Assembly (NCBI RefSeq): GCF_002770725.1
Contig: NZ_NQVN01000001.1
Location: 884,384-948,383 of the forward strand
Direction: 5' to 3'
From: Pleomorphomonas carboxyditropha
GTDB taxonomy: Bacteria; Pseudomonadota; Alphaproteobacteria; Rhizobiales; Pleomorphomonadaceae
DNA: 64,000 nucleotides
The translations under genes and the position numbers were made by a program. Within the stretch, counting starts at the first letter, position 1, and every line of letters starts with the position of its first letter. Positions 33,377 to 42,520 of the stretch are shown here, piece by piece. The notes beneath the pieces are model-generated. The model did no database searches. It was not told where the DNA came from and saw only the letters and a program-made list of their open reading frames with translations.

Positions 33377-33459
33377 CTTGCCGATTTCTCATGTGCATCA
33401 TGGGCATGAGAAATCGGCAAGCGGAATACCAAGATTCATTTTCAATGCATCTTGGTATT
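33377..33459. repeat. Two back-to-back long inverted repeats
   Basis: The first has 17-base perfect arms (33377-33393 CTTGCCGATTTCTCATG; 33405-33421 its complement) around an 11-base loop. The second has 16-base arms with one mismatch (33425-33440 beginning AATACCAAGAT; 33444-33459) around TTC. They fill the space between two converging genes; the second reaches the stop of the DUF3253 gene. Neither has a normal U-run, so they may be a small dispersed palindromic element or act as a bidirectional RNA end. Confidence 0.85.
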
Positions 33460-33826
33460 ATGCCTCGTCGTCCTCGTCCGGCAGAAAATCGTCATCCAGC
33501 GGGTCGTCGTCCGGCTTCGGCGCCTCGTAGACGGGTATCGGCTCTCCCTCGGCCCGGAGACGGATGCGATAAAGGCCGCGGACGCGATCGGGATCGACCG
33601 GCTTGCCTTTCCTCACCAGAATCACCTTGCCGTCCCTGGCGAGGCGCGCCGCTTCGTCCTTGATCGGCTTCATCAGGCGGCGCCATACCTTTTCGTCCTT
33701 GCCGGCGATGGCGCGGGCGACGGCGTCCGGGCCGATCGGCGTGCCGGAAGGCGATTCGGCGGCCATCAGCAGCAGGACGTCGCGGATCTGGCCGGCCTTG
33801 ACGCGGTGCGGGTCGACGTCGGTCAC
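33458..33826 (-). CDS. DUF3253 family protein
   Basis: A 122-residue protein matching the DUF3253 pattern: an N-terminal helix bundle (IRDVLLLMAAESPSGTPIGPDAVARAI), the WRRLMKPIKDEAARLARDGKV core, which resembles a winged helix, and KGKPVDPDRVRGLYRIRL. The tail is very acidic (DDDPLDDDFLPDEDDEA). Function unknown. Its start overlaps the stop of the DUF599 gene by four bases. Confidence 0.82.
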   Translation of the reverse strand: MTDVDPHRVKAGQIRDVLLLMAAESPSGTPIGPDAVARAIAGKDEKVWRRLMKPIKDEAARLARDGKVILVRKGKPVDPDRVRGLYRIRLRAEGEPIPVYEAPKPDDDPLDDDFLPDEDDEA

Positions 33827-34512
33827 TCGTATCTCCTCATGGCCTTGACGGCGTTGGAGGTGAACTGGCGGCGGGCGAGAACCACCGCGATGAAGGTGGA
33901 GCTGGCGATCAGCGGCAGAGGTCCGAGGAAGCAGCCGAGATAGCCGATCGACATGAAGAAGGCGCGGAGCCCGCGATTGAAGTTGGTGCCGGCCACCACG
34001 ATGATCGACGAGGCTCGCGCCACCGCCTTGTCCATGTCGGTGGTCTCGGCCTCGGCCGGCGGCGGCAGCGCGCCGAGCAGGATCGAGCCGAAGTTGAACA
34101 TGCGGTAGGCCCAGCCGAACTTGAAAAAGGCGTAGGCATAGATGCCGAGCAGGCCCACCACCTTGAATTCAAAGGCGGTGCGGTCGGCGGCGGTGATTTC
34201 CGACAGCGCCGAGACGACGCCGACGGCGTGATCGATCGAGTTCAACAAGGTGAACCCGCCGCCGATCGCCAGGAGCGACGTCGAGGCGAAGAAGGCGGTG
34301 CCGTTCTGCAGGCCGGCAACGATGGCCGTATCGACCATGCGCAAGTCGCGTGTCGCCGCCTGCCGTACCCAGCCGTGCCGGCCGATGTTGATGAAATGCG
34401 TGAGCGAGTACTTTGCCCATCGGCTCTTCTCGGTCAGCCAGGCCTGCCCGAACCACATGGCCAGGAACCAGACGAACGAAGCGATATCGAAAGGCGTGAA
34501 GGCGGTCGTCAT
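33823..34512 (-). CDS. DUF599 membrane protein
   Basis: A 229-residue protein with four hydrophobic segments (about 5-22, 80-100, 118-138 and 186-210), matching the DUF599 family (TDMDKAVARASSIIVVAGTNFNRGLRAFFM is the conserved core). Function unknown. ATG 34512 is chosen over an upstream in-frame start at 34587. It is cotranscribed and translationally coupled with the DUF3253 gene and is divergent from the alkaline phosphatase gene. Confidence 0.85.
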   Translation of the reverse strand: MTTAFTPFDIASFVWFLAMWFGQAWLTEKSRWAKYSLTHFINIGRHGWVRQAATRDLRMVDTAIVAGLQNGTAFFASTSLLAIGGGFTLLNSIDHAVGVVSALSEITAADRTAFEFKVVGLLGIYAYAFFKFGWAYRMFNFGSILLGALPPPAEAETTDMDKAVARASSIIVVAGTNFNRGLRAFFMSIGYLGCFLGPLPLIASSTFIAVVLARRQFTSNAVKAMRRYE

Positions 34513-34693
34513 GGCGGGCGTCCGGAGGATCGAGTCGCGCTGACGATACAGGCTCGGATCGCGCTCTAAAAGGCGGCCGATCGCCAACCGACCGCCGGAA
34601 TCCAGTCAATATGCACAGGCCGGTACAGCGTCGCGTTATTGTTACGTTATACCGTTACATGTCGGCCGTTGCATTTGGCAGGGGAGCCCGACC

Positions 34694-36127
34694 ATGCGCT
34701 TGACCAAGACACTTCTGATTGCCTTCGCTGTTTGCACGGCCGTCGTTCCGGTGGCCCAGGCCGCCGAAGGCGCCGCCAAAAACGTTATCGTCATGATTTC
34801 CGATGGTGCCGGCATCAACACCTGGCACGCCGCCAGTTACTACCGCCATGGCGGCCTCGGGCACGAAGCCTACGACGCCTTCGACGTCAAGCTGTTTGCC
34901 TCGACCCATCCGCTCAACACCAGCAAGGAGCCGACCGGCACCGACGAGGGGGCGGTGACGTTCGATTCGAAGGCGATCTGGAACGCCAGCCCGGTCGACA
35001 CCGTCTTCGAGGGGGCGATCGGCAACTATCCCGGCTATTTCGCCGGCTACGATTACATCCGAGCCGATATTACCGACAGCGCCGCCGCCGCGACGGCGCT
35101 CGCCACCGGCCACAAGACCTACAACAACGCCATCAACTGGTCGAACACCGACGCCCGCCTCAAGCATATCGGCGAATACGCGGTGGAGAGCGGCCGGGCG
35201 CTCGGCGTCATCACGTCGGTGCAGTGGAGCCACGCCACCCCGGCCGGCTTCCTCGCCCACAACCGCAGCCGCAACGACTATGTCGGCATCGGCAAGGAGA
35301 TCGTCGACAGCGGGCTCGCCAGCGTCGTCATGGGCTCGGGTCATCCCTATTTCGACAAGAACGGCGGGGCGATCGAGCCGGCGGACGACAAGGCCTTCCA
35401 GTATGTCGGCGGCCGCGACACCTGGGACAGGCTGAAGTCCGGTGCCACCGACTACAAGCTGATCGAGACCAAGGCCGATTTCGAGGCGCTGGCCGACGGT
35501 TCGCTCGACCTTTCCGGCAAGACCAAGGTGCTCGGCACCGTCGAGAACAATGCGACGCTGCAGTTCAACCGCAGCGGCGTCGCTGCCGGCAACCTGCTCG
35601 CCAACCAGCCGGACCTGCCGACCATGACGCGCGGTGCGCTGAACGTGGTGTCGCAGGATCCCGACGGTTTCTTCCTGATGGTCGAGGGTGGCGCGGTCGA
35701 CTGGGCGGCCCACGCCAACAACCTGCCGCGCCTCATCGAGGAGCAGATCGACTTCAACCTCGCGGTGGAAGCGGTGGTCGAGTGGGTCGAGAAGAACTCG
35801 TCCTGGGACGAGACGCTGGTGATCGTCACCACCGACCACGGCAACGGCCTGCTGCAGGGCCCGGACTCCGACAAGGTGGCCTATTCGGATATCGTCAGCC
35901 AGGGTGCCGGCGCGCTGCCGCTTGTCCGCTGGCACAACGACAACCACACCCGCGAACTGGTGCCGGTCTACGCCAAGGGCAATGGCGCCGACTACTTCAC
36001 CTCGGCTGCCAAGGCGGAGCCCGGCCTCGCCGCCTATCACGTGCCGGCCGAAAGCCAGGTCTATATCGACAATACCGACGTCTTCCGGGCCAGCGCCAGG
36101 GCCTTCGGCCTCGAAGTCGAGGGCTGA
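34694..36127 (+). CDS. phoA: Alkaline phosphatase (PhoA type)
   Basis: A 477-residue periplasmic phosphomonoesterase. The signal peptide is residues 1-23. The metal ligand Asp37 (VMISDGAG), the nucleophile Ser129 in TDSAAAATALATGHKT, MVEGGAVDWAAHANN and VTTDHGNG (metal Asp/His) are all present. It releases phosphate from organic esters, usually under phosphate starvation. The upstream region has closely repeated GTTA elements (34632-34660) but no good PHO box. A ribosome site (AGGGGAG) precedes ATG 34694. Confidence 0.93.
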   Translation: MRLTKTLLIAFAVCTAVVPVAQAAEGAAKNVIVMISDGAGINTWHAASYYRHGGLGHEAYDAFDVKLFASTHPLNTSKEPTGTDEGAVTFDSKAIWNASPVDTVFEGAIGNYPGYFAGYDYIRADITDSAAAATALATGHKTYNNAINWSNTDARLKHIGEYAVESGRALGVITSVQWSHATPAGFLAHNRSRNDYVGIGKEIVDSGLASVVMGSGHPYFDKNGGAIEPADDKAFQYVGGRDTWDRLKSGATDYKLIETKADFEALADGSLDLSGKTKVLGTVENNATLQFNRSGVAAGNLLANQPDLPTMTRGALNVVSQDPDGFFLMVEGGAVDWAAHANNLPRLIEEQIDFNLAVEAVVEWVEKNSSWDETLVIVTTDHGNGLLQGPDSDKVAYSDIVSQGAGALPLVRWHNDNHTRELVPVYAKGNGADYFTSAAKAEPGLAAYHVPAESQVYIDNTDVFRASARAFGLEVEG

Positions 36128-36211
36128 TCGCCGGCGTCCCGTCCGCAACAGGCGTGCCGATCCTGCCCTTTTTGGCACGCCTCAGGAGGCCGGGCGACCG
36201 GCCTTCGGAAA

Positions 36212-36250
36212 CGCCCCCGCCGAAGAGAAGAGCGGCGGGGGCGTCGCCTT
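36212..36250 (+). terminator. Terminator after phoA
   Basis: An 11-base perfect stem, CGCCCCCGCCG (36212-36222) and CGGCGGGGGCG (36233-36243), with a purine loop, followed by TCGCCTTT. Confidence 0.7.
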
Positions 36251-36312
36251 TCCCTGGAGCATTCAAGGAATGCATGTCAGGTGAACCGGCATCCACGTCG
36301 CTCGAAAAGACT

Positions 36313-38202
36313 TTACCCCTCGGCCGCCTCGGCTTCCTCGTATTCGGCCGACAGCGTCAGCCATTCCTCCTCGAATGTATCGAGGCTGCGGACGGCGTCG
36401 GCCCGCTCCTTGGAGAGCCTGGCGCCCTTGGCCGGATCGCTCGTGAACAGGGCAGGGTCGGCAAGCGCGGCGTCGATGCGGGCGATGAGCTTTCTCGCCT
36501 TGTCCATCTCCGCCTCGATGCCCTGGATGCGTTTCCTGAGCGGGGCGAGCTGGGCGCGCCGCTCGGCGGCGAGGCGGCGACGGTCGGCGTTGGTGAGCTT
36601 CTGATCGTCGCTTTTCGTTGCCCGGTCGGCATCGCCGGGGCCCGAGAGTATGAAGCGCTTGTAGTCGTCCATATCGCCGTCGAAGGGCGTAATGGTGCCT
36701 TTGTCCACCAGCCAGAGACGATCCATGGTCGCCTCGATCAGATGGCGGTCGTGGCTGACCAGGATGACGGCGCCCTCGAAATCGTTGAGCGCCTGGATCA
36801 GGCTCTCGCGGCTGTCGATGTCGAGGTGGTTGGTCGGCTCGTCGAGAATCAGCAGGTTCGGCCCGTGGAAGGTGGCGAGGCCGAGAAGGAGGCGCGCCTT
36901 CTCGCCACCGGAAAGCTCGCGGGCCGGCGTATCCATCTTGTTGGTGTCGAGGCCCATCTGGGCGACGCGCGACCGCACGCGGGCGTCGGGGGCGTCCGGC
37001 ATCAGGCGGCGAACGTGGGCGACGGCACTCTCGTCGGGATGCAGTTCGTCGAGCTGATGCTGGGCGAAGAAGGCGATCTCCAGCTTGCCGGCCTTGACGA
37101 TATTGCCCGAGAATGGCGTTAGCCGGTCGGCCAGCGCCTTGGCGAAGGTCGACTTGCCGTTGCCGTTCTTGCCGAGCAGCGCGATGCGGTCGTCGTCGTC
37201 GATCCTGAGCGTCAGGCGCTTCAGCACCGGCTTTTCCGGATCGTAGCCGAGATCGACCTTGTCGTAGGTGACGATGGGTGGCGCCAGCTTGGCCTTCGGA
37301 TTGGGAAAGCTGATCTGCTGGACGTGCTCTTCCACCACGGCGTCGACGATATCGAGCTTTTCCAGCATCTTGATGCGCGACTGGGCCTGGGTCGCCTTGC
37401 TGGCCTTGTAGCGGAAACGGTCGACGAAGGCCTGCAGGTGCTTGCGCCGCGCCTCGATCTTCTCGCGCGCCTTCTCCTGCAGCAGCATCTTTTCCTGCCG
37501 CTGGCGGGCGAACGAGGTGTAGCCGCCCTTCCAGAGCGTCAGCTTGCCCTCGGAGAGGTGGCAGATGTGGTCGACGGCGCTGTCGAGCAGGTCGCGGTCG
37601 TGGCTGATCAGTACGACCGTGTAGGGATAGCGCTGGACGTAGTTGGTAAGCCAGAGCGTGCCTTCGAGGTCGAGATAGTTGGTCGGCTCGTCGAGCAGCA
37701 GGAGGTCGGGCTCGGTGAACAGCACGGCGGCGAGCGCCACGCGCATCCGCCAGCCGCCGGAGAAGTCGGCGCAGGGCCGGCGCTGGTCGGCGGCGTCGAA
37801 GCCGAGGCCGGACAGGATGGTGGCGGCGCGCGCCTCGGCCGAATGGGCCTCGATATCGGCGAGCCGCACCTGGATCTCGGCGATGCGGTGCGGATCGGAG
37901 GCCGTCTCGGCCTCGGCCAGCAGCGCCGTGCGCTCGGTATCGGCGGCCAGCACGAAATCGATCAGCGAGGTTTCCGAGCCCGGCGCCTCCTGGGCGACGC
38001 GGCCGATGCGGGCGCCGCGCTTGAGGTCGATCGAGCCGCTTTCGGCCGACAGGTCACCGGCGACGATATTGAACAGCGTCGTCTTGCCGGTGCCGTTGCG
38101 GCCGACGAGGCCGACCTTGGCGCCGTCGTGAATGGTGACGGAGGCGCCTTCGATGAGCGTGCGGCCGGCGATGCGGTAGGTGAGATCGGAGATGATCAAC
38201 AT
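36313..38202 (-). CDS. ABC-F family ATPase
   Basis: A 629-residue soluble protein with two ABC cassettes and no membrane segments. Cassette one: GRNGTGKTT, DFSGGWRMRVALAAVLF, LLLLDEPTNYLD. Cassette two: GKNGNGKST, LSGGEKARLLLGLA, LLILDEPTNHLD. The linker (KAREKIEARRKHLQAFVDRFRYKASKATQAQSR) is the ABC-F P-site tRNA interaction motif, and a C-terminal coiled coil (about 540-625) follows. This layout fits YheS-like ribosome-associated factors; a role in translation or ribosome rescue is expected. Close to the YheS subgroup rather than EttA or Uup, by the Lys-rich linker and length. Confidence 0.9.
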   Translation of the reverse strand: MLIISDLTYRIAGRTLIEGASVTIHDGAKVGLVGRNGTGKTTLFNIVAGDLSAESGSIDLKRGARIGRVAQEAPGSETSLIDFVLAADTERTALLAEAETASDPHRIAEIQVRLADIEAHSAEARAATILSGLGFDAADQRRPCADFSGGWRMRVALAAVLFTEPDLLLLDEPTNYLDLEGTLWLTNYVQRYPYTVVLISHDRDLLDSAVDHICHLSEGKLTLWKGGYTSFARQRQEKMLLQEKAREKIEARRKHLQAFVDRFRYKASKATQAQSRIKMLEKLDIVDAVVEEHVQQISFPNPKAKLAPPIVTYDKVDLGYDPEKPVLKRLTLRIDDDDRIALLGKNGNGKSTFAKALADRLTPFSGNIVKAGKLEIAFFAQHQLDELHPDESAVAHVRRLMPDAPDARVRSRVAQMGLDTNKMDTPARELSGGEKARLLLGLATFHGPNLLILDEPTNHLDIDSRESLIQALNDFEGAVILVSHDRHLIEATMDRLWLVDKGTITPFDGDMDDYKRFILSGPGDADRATKSDDQKLTNADRRRLAAERRAQLAPLRKRIQGIEAEMDKARKLIARIDAALADPALFTSDPAKGARLSKERADAVRSLDTFEEEWLTLSAEYEEAEAAEG

Positions 38203-38345
38203 GGCCCGGCGATTTCGCCCGAACGGCCGGGAAAGGCAAGACGGCCGGCGCGAATTTCAGCCTCCCTGTCGCCTTTTCGCCCTTGCCGGCGCGAGCGACC
38301 GGTGTAGCGTCCAATGCCTCGATCGCCATTCGACCGGAATCGCTC

Positions 38346-39377
<1,032 letters not shown>

Positions 39378-39458
39378 CGGCGTATGCCGGGAGGCACTCC
39401 TGACAGGGGCTGGCAGGCCGATCTGCTACGCCGTCCGTCATCAACACGGGAGGCAGAA

Positions 39459-39851
39459 ATGCTGGATCACATGGGCTTTCCGGCCGTCGATTTCGAAAAG
39501 TCGAAGGCCTTCTACGACAAGGCGCTGGCGCCGCTCGACGTCTCGGTGGTGATGGCCGTCTCGGCCGAGGAGACGGGTGGCGACGCCTTCGCCGGCTACG
39601 GCAGCGACGGCAAGCCGGACTTCTGGGTGTCGACCGGCCGTCCGGCCGGCGAGATCATGCATTTCCATGTCGCCTTCGTGGCCAAGGACCGCGCCACCGT
39701 CGATGCCTTTCATGCCGCGGCCATGGCTGCCGGCGGCCGTGACAACGGCGGGCCGGGGCTCCGGCCGCACTATCACCCCAACTACTACGCCGCCTTTGTT
39801 CTCGACCCCGATGGCAACAACATCGAGGCGGTCTGCCACAAGCCGGAATGA
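39459..39851 (+). CDS. VOC-family (glyoxalase-like) protein, copy 1
   Basis: A 130-residue single-domain vicinal-oxygen-chelate protein: HMGFPAVDFEKSKAFYDKAL, HFHVAFVAKDRATVDAFHAA, AAFVLDPDGNNIEAVCH. The metal-ligand candidates are His4, His68 region and the Glu of NNIEAV. The ribosome site GGGAGGCAG precedes ATG 39459. It is followed by a paralogue 49 bases later. Substrate unknown; such proteins are often annotated as glyoxalase/bleomycin-resistance/dioxygenase. Confidence 0.88.
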   Translation: MLDHMGFPAVDFEKSKAFYDKALAPLDVSVVMAVSAEETGGDAFAGYGSDGKPDFWVSTGRPAGEIMHFHVAFVAKDRATVDAFHAAAMAAGGRDNGGPGLRPHYHPNYYAAFVLDPDGNNIEAVCHKPE

Positions 39852-39900
39852 AAGGGTGGACGGGCCACGGCGGATCCGTCGCGGCCGGTCCTGAGCCACC

Positions 39901-40281
39901 ATGTTCGACCATGTCGACTGTCCGGTGACGGACATCCGCCGTTCCGTCGCCTTCTATGACCTGTTGCTGGCGCCGCTCGGGATAGCGCGATTGATAACCC
40001 GTTTGGCCTCAAGCCCGACCGGTGCGTCGAATGCCGGCTATGGCCGCGACGGCCATGCCGGGTTCTGGCTGTCGGATGCCAGCCGCAAGGGGCATCTCCA
40101 TGTCGGCTTCTCCGCCGCGACGCGCGAGGCCGTCGCCGCCTTCCACGCGGCCGGGCTGGCGGCCGGCGGCAAGGACAATGGCGGGCCGGGGCTTCGGCCC
40201 TACGCGGCCAACTATTTTGCCGCCTATATCATCGATCCCGACGGTCACAACATCGAGGCGGTGTGCCGGGCGGATCGCTGA
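39901..40281 (+). CDS. VOC-family (glyoxalase-like) protein, copy 2
   Basis: A 126-residue paralogue of the preceding gene. It shares FYDLLLAPL, HVGFSAATREAVAAFHAAG, GGKDNGGPGLRPY and YIIDPDGHNIEAVCR, so the pair arose by tandem duplication. The central segment (RLITRLASSPTGASNAGYGRDGHAGFWLS) differs most and may set a different substrate. No strong ribosome site is visible before ATG 39901. Confidence 0.87.
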   Translation: MFDHVDCPVTDIRRSVAFYDLLLAPLGIARLITRLASSPTGASNAGYGRDGHAGFWLSDASRKGHLHVGFSAATREAVAAFHAAGLAAGGKDNGGPGLRPYAANYFAAYIIDPDGHNIEAVCRADR

Positions 40282-40283
40282 GA

Positions 40284-40946
40284 TCAGGAGATGATGCCGA
40301 GCTGGGCATAGCCGCGGGCCGGCCGCTCGAAGCGGAGCGTCCGGCCCGAGGCTTTCGCGAGGCGGACCATCTCGGCCTCCAGGCCGGCGCGCGGCGCGAC
40401 GTGGAACCAGGAAAGCCAGCCGTGCAGCAGCGCGCGGGCCGGCGCCCCCAGCCCTTCGCAGAAGCCGAAATCGACCACCGACAGGCTGCCGCCGTCCTTG
40501 ACCTGCGCGAGGCCATGGGCGAGCGCCGTCGTCCAGTCGGGAATCATCGACAGCGTGTAGGAGAAATAAACCCGGTCGAAACGGGCGACGCCGAAGGCGG
40601 CCTCGGGATCGAAGAGGCAGGCATCGCCCTCGGCGAGACGGATATCGAGGCCGGAGCGTTCGATATTGGTGCGCGCCGTCTTCAGCATTTCGCCGGAAAT
40701 GTCGAAGCCGTAGAGGCGGGCGCGCGGGTGGCGGCGACCGACGGCGATCAGGTTGCGGCCGGTGCCGCAGCCCATCTCCAGCACGCTGCCGTCCGGCGGA
40801 ACGTCGAGGGCCTCGATCATGCGGTCGCGGCCGAGGAGATAGGGTTTGCGCGTCGCGTCGTAGACGTGCCGGGTCAGCCGGTACATGCGGTCCATGGCCG
40901 CCTTCTGGCCGGCCGACGACCGGGGCGCCGAGGTGGGGGCGCTCAC
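40284..40946 (-). CDS. btaB: Betaine-lipid N-methyltransferase (BtaB-like)
   Basis: A 220-residue class I SAM methyltransferase with motif I LEMGCGTGRNL (about 56-66) and GFDISGEMLKTA. Alone it would be generic, but it overlaps btaA by four bases. In Rhodobacter and rhizobia BtaB methylates diacylglycerylhomoserine three times to the betaine lipid DGTS. MYRLTRHVYDATRKPYLLGRDRMI near the N terminus is typical of BtaB. DGTS replaces phosphatidylcholine when phosphate is scarce. Confidence 0.9.
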   Translation of the reverse strand: MSAPTSAPRSSAGQKAAMDRMYRLTRHVYDATRKPYLLGRDRMIEALDVPPDGSVLEMGCGTGRNLIAVGRRHPRARLYGFDISGEMLKTARTNIERSGLDIRLAEGDACLFDPEAAFGVARFDRVYFSYTLSMIPDWTTALAHGLAQVKDGGSLSVVDFGFCEGLGAPARALLHGWLSWFHVAPRAGLEAEMVRLAKASGRTLRFERPARGYAQLGIIS

Positions 40947-42172
40947 GCCGCCGCCTTCACGTAGAGATGGAAGCCGCCGTAGATCGACGAGCGGTCGCGG
41001 GCGACATAATCCGGCACCGTCGACGGGTCATAGGACCAGCGCGAGCGAATGTCGGCCGGCAGCACCGCCTCGAGCGGGCTGTCGAGGCCGGCGGTGCGGA
41101 AGATGACGCGGGCGCCGGGGCGGGCGGTCCGGGTGATCTCGGTCCAGAGGGCGATCATCTGGGCCGGCGTCATCCAGTCCTGGGCGTCCAGCAGCACGTA
41201 GCCGTCGAAACTGCCGGCCGGCATGCCGGCGAGCTGATCGGTCATCGACGCCTGCACGGCGGTGACGCGGCCGGCGTTAGCGCGGATGGCCTCGTAGGCG
41301 TCACGGGTGAGGTAGGGCGGCACGGCGCGCCGGCTCTCGCGGTCGTAGCGGCGGCCGAAGGCCTGCCAGGCGAAATAGTTGTCTTCCAGCGGGAAGTCGC
41401 AGGCGAGGCGGGCGAGGCGTTGGCGCAAAAGGCCGGCGAGGTCGCCGCCGGCATCGGCGGAAAGATAGGCGAACTGGGCCGGCGGGATGCCGAGGCCGTA
41501 AAGCGACACCGGCATGCGGCACAGCCAGCGAATGAGCCAGGACTCGAACACCGGAGCCAGGTTCTCCTCGAACAGGCGCCGCTGGTCGTCGAGCCCCTGG
41601 GCGGTCAGCATGAGGCGCGGGTTCTTGCCGTAGGCGCGGGCGAGCAGATGCATCACGCCGATGAAGCGGCCGAGCAGGCCGTAGCGGTAGATGTCGCGGG
41701 TGAAGATGGCGATCTGCCGGCGGCCGGTCACCCCCCGCTTTTCCCAATAGGCGCGGGCATCCTCCGGCAGGTGATCGCGCAGGAAACGGTCGTAGCGGGC
41801 TGTATTCTCGCGCTCGTCGGCGTGGCCGAAGAAGCGGAAGAAGCTTTCGTGGTTCGGCAGGTGGCAGGCGGCGGTCAGCTTCAGCTTGAGCAGCGCGATA
41901 TGGGCCGGGTTGAGATCGACGGCGATGATCCCGGCCGGCGACGCCGTCAGGTAGTTCATGACGTTGCAGCCGCCCGAGGCGATGGTGATGATGCGCTTGT
42001 CCGGGCCGAGTTCGAGCGCGGCCATGTCGACGGCCGGATCCTCCCAGATCTGCGGATAGACCAGGCCGGAGAAGGCGAGGGTAAACAGGCGTTCGAGAAT
42101 GCCCTCCCGGCTGGCCAGCTTGTTGGCGTGCACCGCGCTCGCCAGGAGGTCCTTGGTCTTCTGCTTGCTCAT
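40943..42172 (-). CDS. btaA: SAM:diacylglycerol 3-amino-3-carboxypropyltransferase (BtaA)
   Basis: A 409-residue DUF3419 protein. BtaA transfers the 3-amino-3-carboxypropyl group of S-adenosylmethionine to diacylglycerol, the first step of DGTS synthesis. Diagnostic segments are LFTLAFSGLVYPQIWEDP, IASGGCNVMNYL (SAM site), DLNPAHIALLKLKL and FDGYVLLDAQDWM. ATG 42172 follows GGGGACGC. It is cotranscribed with btaB. On the minus strand GTGTCAT (42262-42268), a good PHO-box half-site, lies about 90 bases upstream of the start, but the partner half-sites are poor. Confidence 0.94.
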   Translation of the reverse strand: MSKQKTKDLLASAVHANKLASREGILERLFTLAFSGLVYPQIWEDPAVDMAALELGPDKRIITIASGGCNVMNYLTASPAGIIAVDLNPAHIALLKLKLTAACHLPNHESFFRFFGHADERENTARYDRFLRDHLPEDARAYWEKRGVTGRRQIAIFTRDIYRYGLLGRFIGVMHLLARAYGKNPRLMLTAQGLDDQRRLFEENLAPVFESWLIRWLCRMPVSLYGLGIPPAQFAYLSADAGGDLAGLLRQRLARLACDFPLEDNYFAWQAFGRRYDRESRRAVPPYLTRDAYEAIRANAGRVTAVQASMTDQLAGMPAGSFDGYVLLDAQDWMTPAQMIALWTEITRTARPGARVIFRTAGLDSPLEAVLPADIRSRWSYDPSTVPDYVARDRSSIYGGFHLYVKAAA

Positions 42173-42520
42173 GGAAGCGTCCCCATCAGCCGGCAAACGG
42201 GACTAGCCCCGCGAGTCGCCTTGCGGCCTGCCGCCTGAGCGAAGGCTTCTCCCACATTCCAATGACACTATTCCGACGAAGCCGGCAAAGCCGGAAGCGC
42301 TCACCGTCAAAAACGCCGGCAACGGAAAATTCTTCCACGGATGTTGATCTTGGTGCCTGCCACAGGAGGGCTGCCCGCCAGCCGGCGAAGCACGCAATCG
42401 GGCGTCAGAATTCTTGACAAACCTGCCTCGCCGTGCGCTTGTCGCGCCCACAGATCCGGCCGCCTCAAGGTGGGAATCCGGAGCCGTTCCCGACGGAATC
42501 AACGAGACAGGACGATCACC
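42173..42520. promoter_or_regulatory. btaA/aspS divergent region (348 bases)
   Basis: No gene is seen. TTGACA at 42414-42419 with GCTTGT 17 bases further (42437-42442) is a plausible aspS promoter. The candidate PHO half-site for btaA is at 42262-42268 (minus strand GTGTCAT). A short GCCGGC-rich inverted repeat lies at 42281-42295. Confidence 0.5.

Noticed and set aside
34632..34660. A possible PHO box before phoA in the GTTA-rich stretch.
   Set aside because: The GTTA repeats are not spaced or spelled like CTGTCAT half-sites 11 bases apart.
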